From contig NZ_FMIQ01000051.1 in the NCBI RefSeq assembly GCF_900095695.1, positions 1 to 48,513 on the forward strand: a DNA stretch of 48,513 bases, given 5' to 3'. The first letter of the stretch is position 1. Each line of letters begins with the position of its first letter. A program made the position numbers and the translations under genes. Below, piece by piece: positions 1 to 7,951 of this stretch. The notes beneath the pieces were generated by a model. The model did no database searches. It saw only the letters and a list, made by a program, of their open reading frames with translations, and was not told where the DNA came from. Source of the stretch: Hafnia alvei. GTDB taxonomy: Bacteria; Pseudomonadota; Gammaproteobacteria; Enterobacterales; Enterobacteriaceae.

Positions 1-55
1 GCTGGCGGGCGGAATATTACACAAAGGTGTCATAAACAACAGGCGCACGAAACCT
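1..55 (+). repeat. Tail fragment of hairpin repeat element (copy F)
   Basis: The window opens in the 3' part of an element whose other copies lie at 6742-6995, 7051-7257, 29876-30071, 34913-35143 and 35209-35392. Positions 2-33 are identical, in inverted orientation, to 34924-34955, and similarity continues a few bases further. A second tail box, GGCGCACGAAACCT at 42-55, matches the ends of the copies at 7244-7257 and 35379-35392. The box runs into the first base of the complemented ubiG stop codon. The body of this copy lies outside the window. Confidence 0.75.
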
Positions 56-765
56 CACCCCAAATCCCTAACCGTATGCACCATATAATTCACATCCACG
101 TTCGGTGCCAGCTTGAACTTATCCGTCAACAGGTTGTAGTGCAGCCCGGTCATATTACGTTCGCGCAGCGGGGTTTCGTCGATCCAACCGATTAACTCAG
201 CAGGGCGGATGAATTTTTTCACGTCGTGAGTTCCCTTTGGCACCATCTTTAATACGTATTCAGCGCCAATAACCGCCATCAGCCAGGCTTTGTTATTGCG
301 GTTAATGGTCGAGAAGAAAACGTGTCCGCCGGGTTTTACCAGCTTGGCGCATGCCAGAACCACGGAGCGCGGATCGGGAACATGCTCCAGCATTTCCATG
401 CAGGTCACAATATCGTACAGTCCAGCATGAACGTCGGCGTGCTGTTCAACGGTTTCTTGAACGTAGGTGACTTTGATACCGGTTTCCAGTGAATGTAAAC
501 GGGCGACCTGTAAGGGCTCCGCGCCCATATCTAATCCAGTGACATCCGCACCTTCGCGCGCCATGCTTTCAGCCAGAATGCCGCCGCCGCAGCCAACATC
601 GAGGATTTTCTTACCAAATACACCGTCGGCGCGCTGCTGAATATAGTTCAGGCGCAGAGGGTTAATACGGTGCAGTGGTTTAAATTCGCCTTCGAGATCC
701 CACCAGCGTGACGCCACGGCTTCGAATTTAGCGATTTCCTGATGGTCTACGTTTTGTTCAGACAC
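55..765 (-). CDS. ubiG: UbiG, ubiquinone biosynthesis O-methyltransferase
   Basis: A SAM-dependent methyltransferase that carries out both O-methylations of ubiquinone biosynthesis (the 2-polyprenyl-6-hydroxyphenol and 3-demethylubiquinol steps). The 236 residues match the family length. The SAM-binding glycine motif [13 protein letters not shown] lies at about residues 54-66, with an acidic residue in the following strand (VTGLDMG). The conserved EMLEHVPDP segment follows, and the C-terminal half carries the membrane-associating region typical of UbiG. The start is GTG at 765, with AAGGAG seven bases upstream. It is divergent from gyrA, the same arrangement as in E. coli. The stop codon touches the tail box of a hairpin repeat element. 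Confidence 0.97.
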   Translation of the reverse strand: MSEQNVDHQEIAKFEAVASRWWDLEGEFKPLHRINPLRLNYIQQRADGVFGKKILDVGCGGGILAESMAREGADVTGLDMGAEPLQVARLHSLETGIKVTYVQETVEQHADVHAGLYDIVTCMEMLEHVPDPRSVVLACAKLVKPGGHVFFSTINRNNKAWLMAVIGAEYVLKMVPKGTHDVKKFIRPAELIGWIDETPLRERNMTGLHYNLLTDKFKLAPNVDVNYMVHTVRDLG

Positions 766-929
766 CGAACACTCCTTCTAAGATATTTCTGGCAGCGTGA
801 ATCATTCACCGGAAAATAATTTTTTGAGAAAAGTACTGCTGTGGATTATACAGATTCTTGGCGAAATGAGGTTAATTCCGCCGTGCATTGAAAAGCGCAC
901 AGGGTTTCGCACTAAATCCGGCTTTATGA

Positions 930-935
930 TATAAT
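930..935 (+). promoter_or_regulatory. Candidate -10 box of the gyrA promoter
   Basis: A perfect TATAAT lies about 120 bases before the gyrA start in the ubiG-gyrA divergent gap (766-1053). No good -35 hexamer is seen at 17 bases; TTCGCA at 906-911 is the best candidate, with an 18-base spacer. A weak -35 would agree with the supercoiling-sensitive gyrase promoters known in enterobacteria. The rest of the gap holds no gene that I can support. Confidence 0.5.
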
Positions 936-1053
936 TCGCGGTCTTTGTCATCGTGTATGCGCTTTGATCTATTCGATGAATATACCCAAGGGTGTCTGTT
1001 AGGGTAGCGGCAGCAGATGAATCATCAGAAGTCAGTAGAGGGATAGCAGCTCC

Positions 1054-3714
1054 ATGAGCGACCTTGCCAGAGAGATTACGCCGGTCAACATCGAAGAAGA
1101 GTTGAAAAACTCGTATCTGGATTACGCCATGTCCGTTATCGTCGGGCGTGCGCTGCCGGATGTTCGTGATGGACTGAAGCTAGTTCACCGTCGCGTTCTG
1201 TTCGCGATGAATGTATTGGGCAATGACTGGAATAAAGCATATAAAAAATCGGCCCGTATCGTCGGGGACGTTATCGGTAAATACCATCCACATGGTGATA
1301 GCGCGGTATACGATACTATCGTTCGTATGGCTCAGCCGTTCTCGCTGCGTTACATGTTGGTTGATGGACAGGGTAACTTCGGTTCTGTTGATGGCGACTC
1401 CGCCGCAGCAATGCGTTATACCGAAATCCGCATGTCCAAAATTGCTCACGAACTGTTAGCGGATCTGGAAAAAGAGACCGTTGATTTCGTGCCTAACTAT
1501 GACGGCACCGAGCAAATTCCAGCGGTGCTGCCAACCAAAGTTCCAAACCTGCTGGTGAACGGTTCTTCCGGTATCGCCGTAGGTATGGCAACCAATATTC
1601 CTCCACACAACCTGAATGAAGTGATCAATGGCTGCTTGGCCTATATTGATGACGAAAACATTACGGTTGAAGGCCTGATGCAGCATATCCCTGGCCCGGA
1701 TTTCCCAACAGCCGCGATCATCAACGGTCGCCGTGGTATTGAGGAAGCGTATCGTACCGGGCGCGGCAAGGTGTATATCCGTGCCAAAGCCGAAGTTGAA
1801 GCGGACGAAAAAACCGGCCGTGAAACCATCATCGTGCATGAAATTCCTTATCAGGTGAACAAAGCTCGCCTGATTGAGAAAATTGCCGAGCTGGTGAAAG
1901 AAAAACGTCTGGAAGGCATCAGCGCCCTGCGCGATGAGTCTGATAAAGACGGTATGCGTATTGTTATTGAAATCAAACGTGACGCCGTGGGCGAAGTGGT
2001 TCTGAACCACCTGTACTCACTGACGCAAATGCAGGTGACGTTTGGTATCAACATGGTGGCGTTGCATCAGGGACAGCCTAAACTGCTGACGCTGAAAGAT
2101 TGCCTACAGGCATTCGTGCGCCACCGCCGCGAAGTTGTGACTCGTCGTACCATCTTTGAACTGCGTAAAGCGCGCGATCGTGCGCACATCTTGGAAGGTT
2201 TGGCGATTGCGCTGTCGAATATCGACCCAATCATCGAGCTTATCCGTCATGCGCCAAACCCTGCAGAAGCGAAAGCGCTGCTGGTTGCACGTGGCTGGGC
2301 GCTGGGCACCGTTGCAGCCATGCTGGAACGTGCCGGTGATAACGCTGCGCGCCCTGAATGGTTAGAGCCAGAGTTCGGTATTCGTGAAGGTCATTATTAT
2401 CTGACTGAACAGCAGGCTCAGGCGATCTTGGATCTGCGTTTGCAGAAACTGACCGGCCTTGAGCATGAGAAGCTGCTCGACGAATACAAAGATCTGCTAG
2501 AACAGATCGCTGCGCTGATCTTCATTCTGGAAAGCCCAGATCGCTTGATGGAAGTGATTCGCGAAGAATTGATTGCGGTTCGTGATCAGTTTGGCGATGC
2601 GCGTCGTACCGAAATTACTGAAAACACTGCTGATATCAACATCGAAGATTTGATCTCGCAGGAAGACGTCGTTGTGACCTTGTCGCATCAGGGCTATGTG
2701 AAATATCAGCCTCTGACCGACTACGAAGCACAGCGTCGCGGTGGTAAAGGTAAGTCCGCAGCACGTATTAAAGAAGAAGACTTCATTGACCGCCTGCTGG
2801 TGGCCAACACGCACGATACCATTCTGTGCTTCTCAAGCCGTGGTCGTTTGTATTGGATGAAGGTCTATCAGTTGCCTGAAGCGAGCCGTGGTGCGCGTGG
2901 TCGTCCGATCATCAACCTGCTGCCGCTGGAAGCCAACGAACGTATCACCGCTATTCTTCCGGTGCGCGAATACGAAGAAGGTCGTCACGTCTTTATGGCA
3001 ACCGCGAGCGGTACCGTGAAGAAGACTGCGCTGACCGATTTCAGCCGTCCTCGCAGCGCGGGCATTATTGCCGTGAATCTGAACGAAGGCGATGAGCTGA
3101 TTGGCGTTGATCTGACCGATGGCAGCAACGAAGTGATGCTGTTCTCTGCGGCCGGTAAAGTGGTGCGTTTCCCAGAAAGCCAAGTGCGTTCTATGGGCCG
3201 TACCGCAACGGGCGTACGCGGTATCAACCTCAACGGTGAAGACCGCGTTGTATCACTGATCATTCCTCGTGGCGAAGGCGATATCCTGACCGTGACCGAA
3301 AATGGTTACGGTAAGCGTACCGGCGTAGCAGAGTACCCAACCAAGTCCCGTGCGACTCAGGGGGTTATCTCTATCAAGGTCAGCGAGCGTAATGGTAACG
3401 TGGTTGGCGCTGTTCAGGTCGACGAATGCGATCAGATTATGATGATCACCGATGCTGGCACGTTAGTACGTACCCGCGTTTCTGAGGTGAGCGTTGTTGG
3501 TCGTAACACCCAAGGTGTTACGCTGATCCGCACCGCAGAAGACGAGCATGTGGTTGGCTTGCAGCGTGTTGCTGAACCCGAAGAGGACGATGAAGTCCTT
3601 GATGGTGAAGAGGCCGCAGCGGTTGACGGCGATATCGCTGATGTCGCAGACGATGCTGAAAGTGTTGATGATGCGTCAGAGTCTGATGATGAAGAGGGCG
3701 ACGAAAACGCCTAA
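1054..3714 (+). CDS. gyrA: GyrA, DNA gyrase subunit A
   Basis: The breakage-rejoining subunit of DNA gyrase (A2B2), which introduces negative supercoils in the cytoplasm. It has 886 residues, against 875 in E. coli. The catalytic tyrosine is Y122, in the motif [10 protein letters not shown]. The quinolone-resistance region reads [11 protein letters not shown], so S83 and D87 are the wild-type residues and no target mutation is visible. The GyrA box QRRGGKG is at residues 560-566, at the start of the beta-pinwheel DNA-wrapping domain. The protein ends in a long acidic tail rich in Asp and Glu. The ATG is preceded by AGAGGGA about 10 bases upstream. It is divergent from ubiG and followed by a strong terminator. 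Confidence 0.99.
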   Translation: MSDLAREITPVNIEEELKNSYLDYAMSVIVGRALPDVRDGLKLVHRRVLFAMNVLGNDWNKAYKKSARIVGDVIGKYHPHGDSAVYDTIVRMAQPFSLRYMLVDGQGNFGSVDGDSAAAMRYTEIRMSKIAHELLADLEKETVDFVPNYDGTEQIPAVLPTKVPNLLVNGSSGIAVGMATNIPPHNLNEVINGCLAYIDDENITVEGLMQHIPGPDFPTAAIINGRRGIEEAYRTGRGKVYIRAKAEVEADEKTGRETIIVHEIPYQVNKARLIEKIAELVKEKRLEGISALRDESDKDGMRIVIEIKRDAVGEVVLNHLYSLTQMQVTFGINMVALHQGQPKLLTLKDCLQAFVRHRREVVTRRTIFELRKARDRAHILEGLAIALSNIDPIIELIRHAPNPAEAKALLVARGWALGTVAAMLERAGDNAARPEWLEPEFGIREGHYYLTEQQAQAILDLRLQKLTGLEHEKLLDEYKDLLEQIAALIFILESPDRLMEVIREELIAVRDQFGDARRTEITENTADINIEDLISQEDVVVTLSHQGYVKYQPLTDYEAQRRGGKGKSAARIKEEDFIDRLLVANTHDTILCFSSRGRLYWMKVYQLPEASRGARGRPIINLLPLEANERITAILPVREYEEGRHVFMATASGTVKKTALTDFSRPRSAGIIAVNLNEGDELIGVDLTDGSNEVMLFSAAGKVVRFPESQVRSMGRTATGVRGINLNGEDRVVSLIIPRGEGDILTVTENGYGKRTGVAEYPTKSRATQGVISIKVSERNGNVVGAVQVDECDQIMMITDAGTLVRTRVSEVSVVGRNTQGVTLIRTAEDEHVVGLQRVAEPEEDDEVLDGEEAAAVDGDIADVADDAESVDDASESDDEEGDENA

Positions 3715-3740
3715 TTGCTAGCGTTTCGTTGACTCGATAA

Positions 3741-3774
3741 AAAGCCAGTGCAGATGTTTGTACTGGCTTTTTTT
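3741..3774 (+). terminator. Rho-independent terminator of gyrA
   Basis: The arms AAAGCCAGT (3741-3749) and ACTGGCTTT (3762-3770) are extended inward by one G-U pair and CA/TG, leaving the hexaloop GATGTT. A run of T follows. It lies about 27 bases after the gyrA stop and before rcsC. Confidence 0.92.
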
Positions 3775-3847
3775 ATCTCTAGTGACTAGTGTGATACATG
3801 CATGTAGGCCTTTCGTTTAACAGTCCGTTTTCTGCTATGGTAATCCT

Positions 3848-6712
3848 TTGAAATATCTAGCCTCTTTCCGAACAACGCTGCGAATTTCACGTTATCTATT
3901 CCGATCGTTGGCGCTGATGCTGTGGATCTTGGGCGCTTTGCTGACCACGTTTTATATTCTCAATGAATTTCATGAGAAAGAGTCGGACATCCGCCAAGAC
4001 TTCAACCTGAATTTTGATCAGGCGCAGGGGATGATCAAGCACTCCTCAAGCATTATGCGCGATATTCGCTATATCGCAGAAAATCGACTGAGCTGGTCTG
4101 TGACTGGGCTAGATATGATCAACGGCGTATTTAGTGGAAAGAATACGCTGCCGCCGCTGACGCCCATTTTCCCTGAGTCTGATTGCCAGTTACTTAGCGA
4201 TAATTACCAGAACTCGTTAGAGTCGCTTAGTAATTTCATCAACTATTGGAAAGAGAATTTCGTTGCGGCGTATGACTTAAACCGAATCTTCTTTATCGGC
4301 GGCGACAGTTTGTGCTTGGCTGATTTTGGTATTCGCAATACGCCACTCGACCAAAGCAATGTGTTCCGCAATTTACATCAGCGTATTTTGATGTTCCAAA
4401 ACAGCAATAATAAAGAGAAAGAACATACGCTGTTCTGGGTGATCCCCGGAACCCAAAATGACGTGGGCGCGCTTTATGTTATTACGCCGGTTTACATCGC
4501 CAACAAACTGGAAGCGCTGCTAGGCACCGAGCAAAATATTCGCTTGGAGGATTTCACGAATCCTTCAACGCTGCCGGTAGGCGTCACATTGTTGAATGAA
4601 AATAATGACGTATTAATGACCTATACCGAAAATGGCGGGGAACAGCCGGCTCTTTCAGGTATTCCAAACGATGATAACTATTTTGGCTATAACAGCGGCT
4701 ATGACACCCTGTTGCTGAAAAAGAAACTGAGCCCGTCAGGGTTAAGCATTGTCTATTCATTGCCAACCAGCGTATTGCTCGAGCGGTTTAATCTACTGCT
4801 GATTAATGCGGTGATCCTAAACTTAATCAGTGCACTTATTCTCATTGTGCTGACGTGGTTATTTGAGCGCAAAATGTTTTCTCCGGCAGAAAATAATGCG
4901 TTTCGTCTGGAAGAACATGAGCAATTTAACCGTAAAATTGTCGCATCTGCGCCAGTTGGCATCTGTATTCTGCGGATTAAAGACGGTAGCAATATTCTGA
5001 GCAATGAATTGGCGCATAATTATATTAGCCTGTTCACCTCTGAAGACCGCCATCGGATCACGCGTATTATCTGTGAACAGCCGAGTAGCGTGGTCGACGT
5101 TATTACCAGTCAGAACCAAAATCTGCAAATTAGCTTTGTTCACTCCCGCTATCGCAATGAGGATGTGGCGATTTGCGTCATGATTGACGTAAGCGCGCGC
5201 GTTAAAATTGAAGAATCATTACAAGAGTTAGCGAATGCCGCCGAACAGGCCAGCCAGTCGAAATCAATGTTCTTGGCAACGGTAAGCCATGAGCTGAGAA
5301 CGCCGCTGTATGGCATCATTGGCAATCTCGACCTGCTACAAACTAAGTCGCTGCCGGAGGAGACTCAGCGCCTGCTCGCGGCAATGAGCAACTCTTCTGG
5401 TCTGCTGCTTAAAATCATCAGCGATATTCTCGATTTCTCCAAGATAGAATCCGAACAGCTCAAAATAGAGCCGGGGATCTTTGAGCCGCGTAAGGTGATC
5501 CCGCATATTATCGGCAACTATTTGCCGCTGGTGGTGCGCAAGCGTTTAGCGATGTACTGCTTTATTGAGCCTGAAGTACCGGATTCCGTGGCTGGCGATA
5601 TCATGCGTATTCAGCAGGTACTGTCGAATTTATTAAGCAACGCGATCAAATTTACCGATACGGGCTGCATTATTCTTCAGGTGCGGGTACAGGATTTCTA
5701 TCTCGAATTCCGCGTACGTGATACCGGTCTAGGCATTCCGTTCCGCGATGTGATGAAGCTGTTCGATCCATTCTTCCAAGTAGGAACCGGTGTGCAGCGC
5801 CATTTCCAAGGAACAGGTCTGGGTCTGGCCATTTGTGAAAAATTGGTCAGCCTGATGGATGGCGATATTGCCGTGGAATCGGAGCCGGGAATGGGCAGCA
5901 TATTTACCGTACGTATTCCGATGTATCAGGCCGTGGAATCAGCGCCTGAAATTACAGCATTAGCCCAAAAAGCCGTTTGGCTTGAGATCCACAACGCGCG
6001 TCTGGAAGGTTATCTACTGAAACTCCTGACGATGGCGGGTGCAGATGTTCGCCTGTGCAGCGCCAGCGAACGCTGCGACGAGCAGGGGATTTTGATTTCA
6101 GATCATGATATTACCCTGAACACGCCGGTTAAGACGCATATACGCCTATCCGCAGAATATATAGGCCACGCTAAGCGTAACGAAGATGGCTCATGGGTGC
6201 TCAGCACGGCGGCTCCGCTGGAGTTGCTGAGTATTCTACGTCGCATCTTTGTGCCAGAAGACACGGCATTACTCCCCGATCTTTCTGAAGATAATGTCCC
6301 TATTGAAGTCAAAGATTACAGCGATGTGCATATCCTGATCGTCGACGATCATCCGATCAACCGTCGTTTACTGGCCGATCAGCTGATTTCATTGGGATAC
6401 CAGTCGGTCTCAACGGCGAGCGATGGTTTGGATGCATTAGGCGCACTGGCGAAACAGCTGGCCGATATCGTGCTTACCGACGTTAACATGCCAAACATGG
6501 ACGGTTACCAACTCACTGCGCGTCTGCGCCAGCAAGGCCGCACCGCGCCAATTATCGGCGTAACGGCGAATGCGTTGGCGGAAGAGCGGGAACGCTGTAT
6601 TCAGGTCGGGATGGATAGCTGTTTGTCGAAGCCGGTGACGCTAGAAGAGTTACAAAAATCACTGTATCATTTTGCTGAGGTGGTGAGGAAGGGAAGGCTA
6701 AAAAGTGATTAA
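3848..6712 (+). CDS. rcsC: RcsC, hybrid sensor histidine kinase of the Rcs phosphorelay
   Basis: An inner-membrane hybrid kinase that autophosphorylates and passes phosphate through its own receiver domain to RcsD and then RcsB, signalling envelope stress. It has 954 residues. An N-terminal membrane helix (about 20-40), a periplasmic sensor region and a second helix (about 313-338) are followed by an RcsC-specific linker. The kinase core has the phospho-accepting histidine in VSHELRTP (H481) and the N, G1 and G2 boxes (NLLSNAIKF, DTGLGIP, GTGLGLAI). The C-terminal receiver has its phospho-aspartate in LTDVNMPNMDG (D878). The start is TTG at 3848; the N-terminal sequence matches E. coli RcsC from its first residue, but no clear ribosome binding site is visible. 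It is convergent with rcsDB, as in E. coli, and atoSC is not present between gyrA and rcsC. Confidence 0.98.
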   Translation: MKYLASFRTTLRISRYLFRSLALMLWILGALLTTFYILNEFHEKESDIRQDFNLNFDQAQGMIKHSSSIMRDIRYIAENRLSWSVTGLDMINGVFSGKNTLPPLTPIFPESDCQLLSDNYQNSLESLSNFINYWKENFVAAYDLNRIFFIGGDSLCLADFGIRNTPLDQSNVFRNLHQRILMFQNSNNKEKEHTLFWVIPGTQNDVGALYVITPVYIANKLEALLGTEQNIRLEDFTNPSTLPVGVTLLNENNDVLMTYTENGGEQPALSGIPNDDNYFGYNSGYDTLLLKKKLSPSGLSIVYSLPTSVLLERFNLLLINAVILNLISALILIVLTWLFERKMFSPAENNAFRLEEHEQFNRKIVASAPVGICILRIKDGSNILSNELAHNYISLFTSEDRHRITRIICEQPSSVVDVITSQNQNLQISFVHSRYRNEDVAICVMIDVSARVKIEESLQELANAAEQASQSKSMFLATVSHELRTPLYGIIGNLDLLQTKSLPEETQRLLAAMSNSSGLLLKIISDILDFSKIESEQLKIEPGIFEPRKVIPHIIGNYLPLVVRKRLAMYCFIEPEVPDSVAGDIMRIQQVLSNLLSNAIKFTDTGCIILQVRVQDFYLEFRVRDTGLGIPFRDVMKLFDPFFQVGTGVQRHFQGTGLGLAICEKLVSLMDGDIAVESEPGMGSIFTVRIPMYQAVESAPEITALAQKAVWLEIHNARLEGYLLKLLTMAGADVRLCSASERCDEQGILISDHDITLNTPVKTHIRLSAEYIGHAKRNEDGSWVLSTAAPLELLSILRRIFVPEDTALLPDLSEDNVPIEVKDYSDVHILIVDDHPINRRLLADQLISLGYQSVSTASDGLDALGALAKQLADIVLTDVNMPNMDGYQLTARLRQQGRTAPIIGVTANALAEERERCIQVGMDSCLSKPVTLEELQKSLYHFAEVVRKGRLKSD

Positions 6713-6741
6713 TGGAGAGGTATAAGGTTTCTGTCAGCCTA

Positions 6742-6995
6742 GGTTTATAGGTGCCGCTGTAATATTTCGTACGCCTAAAGCACCGAAATCTGCATATGCA
6801 TCGCGCATGCGTCCGAGTCGGGGGGCCTGTCGCTGCCCCCCGACACCCCAGCGTGGCACCGTCCTTCAGCCTGCTTCGCAGGTACCCGAATGTCGTCATT
6901 CCGGCTTTAACGGAACGAACGGCAATCGCCATCCTGGCTCCTCCGTTCTTTCGCCGACGTCCCTGTCGGCGAATCCTAGCCTACATTCCTCTATT
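6742..6995 (-). repeat. Hairpin repeat element, copy A (divergent)
   Basis: Read on the minus strand this copy has the following modules. Hairpin 1 has arms TCGCCGAC and GTCGGCGA around the loop AGGGAC (plus 6951-6972). A short GCCA/TGGC hairpin with a GGA loop follows. A middle section has small stems at 6899-6915 and 6870-6882. Hairpin 3 has 10-bp arms with six G/C pairs in a row around an 8-base loop (plus 6817-6844). Then come a CGGACGCATGCGC segment and a tail box GGCGTACGAAATATTACA. The hairpin order and loops match copies B to E, although the linkers are diverged. An open frame across it looks spurious. Confidence 0.72.
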
Positions 6996-7020
6996 CGGCT
7001 GAAGAACAACGTGCCGGAAA

Positions 7021-7050
7021 AGGCCAACACCCAAAGAGAAAATTTGGCCT
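7021..7050. repeat. Central hairpin between paired elements A and B
   Basis: The arms AGGCCAA (7021-7027) and TTGGCCT (7044-7050) lie between the heads of two oppositely oriented repeat elements. A different hairpin occupies the same place between copies D and E. There is no convincing T-run, so this is not called a terminator. Confidence 0.5.
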
Positions 7051-7257
7051 GAGTTTAAGTCTTGGTAGGGAGAGCCGGCGCGACAGGGATGTCGTGACGG
7101 AGTTTGGGGCGCCCTGGATGGGCGATACCAAACCGTAGCGGAGATTGCATCTCGGATAAAAGAGCGCGGGTTAAGGGTGGACGCTCTGATCCACCCTTAT
7201 CGGTCGCCTACGCCAGTAGTTTCATGGAATGCAGATTCTGATTGGCGAACGAAACCT
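7051..7257 (+). repeat. Hairpin repeat element, copy B
   Basis: The head contains GTTTAAGTCTTGGT and then GAGCC. Hairpin 1 has arms CGCGAC (7079-7084) and GTCGTG (7091-7096) with loop AGGGAT. Hairpin 2 has CGCCC (7110-7114) and GGGCG (7120-7124) with loop TGGAT, extended by TTTGG (7103-7107) pairing with CCAAA (7128-7132). A GAGAT-TGC-ATCTC stem sits at 7141-7153. GGATAAAA and a GCGCG segment come next. Hairpin 3 has 9-bp arms at 7173-7181 and 7190-7198. The end is CGCCTACGCC and the tail box GGCGAACGAAACCT (7244-7257). It fills the rcsC-rcsB convergent gap together with copy A. Confidence 0.85.
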
Positions 7258-7300
7258 TGCACCGTTCCGGCATAATGCCATATTGAGACTCGGTCTAAAC

Positions 7301-7951
7301 TTAGTCTTTATCCACCGACATAATATTGACGGAAGAAAGATAGTTCAGCAGCGCAATATCGTTATCGACGCCCAGTTTCAGCATGGCTGATTTCTTCTGG
7401 CTACTGATAGTTTTAATGCTGCGGTTTAGCTTTTTGGCGATTTCTGTTACCAAGAAACCTTCGGCAAATAAGCGCAATACTTCGCTTTCTTTGGGTGACA
7501 AGCGTTTGTCGCCATAGCCACTCGCGCTAATTTTTTCCAGCAGTTTGGACACGCTTTCTGGGGTGAATTTCTTGCCTTTCTGCAATGCAGCCAGAGCTTT
7601 TGGTAAATCAGCTGGCGCGCCTTGCTTAAGAACAATCCCTTCAATATCCAATTCCAGAACCGCACTTAAAATTGCAGGGTTATTGTTCATGGTGAGAACA
7701 ATAATGGACAGGTGCGGATAGTGGCGCTTGATATATTTAATCAAGGTAATGCCATCGCCGTATTTGTCGCCCGGCATGGAAAGATCGGTGATCAGTACAT
7801 TCGCATCCAGCTTAGATAAGCTATTGATTAATGCCGTTGAGTCTTCAAATTCCCCGACAACGTTAACCCATTCGATTTGTTCAAGTGACTTCCGAATACC
7901 GAATAGGACAATTGGATGGTCATCAGCAATAATTACATTTAGGTTATTCAT
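7301..7951 (-). CDS. rcsB: RcsB, response regulator of the Rcs phosphorelay
   Basis: A NarL/LuxR-family response regulator that, alone or with RcsA and other partners, controls capsule, motility, biofilm and envelope genes. It has 216 residues, the usual length. The receiver domain (about 1-125) has the acidic pair D10 and D11 and phospho-acceptor D56 in LITDLSMPGD. The LuxR-type helix-turn-helix is at about residues 150-205 (SPKESEVLRLFAEGFLVTEIAKKL, then SIKTISSQK). Its start overlaps the end of rcsD by 8 bases, suggesting translational coupling. The downstream gap is occupied by repeat copies B and A, with no simple terminator visible. Confidence 0.98.
   Translation of the reverse strand: MNNLNVIIADDHPIVLFGIRKSLEQIEWVNVVGEFEDSTALINSLSKLDANVLITDLSMPGDKYGDGITLIKYIKRHYPHLSIIVLTMNNNPAILSAVLELDIEGIVLKQGAPADLPKALAALQKGKKFTPESVSKLLEKISASGYGDKRLSPKESEVLRLFAEGFLVTEIAKKLNRSIKTISSQKKSAMLKLGVDNDIALLNYLSSVNIMSVDKD

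Noticed and set aside
1300-1320. Quinolone-resistance mutation in gyrA
   Set aside because: The region reads GDSAVYDT with S83 and D87, the susceptible residues.
6552-6932. Open frame of 126 codons on the minus strand
   Set aside because: It overlaps the 3' end of rcsC and runs through the hairpins of repeat copy A; the composition reflects the palindromic GC-rich element, and no protein family is recognisable.
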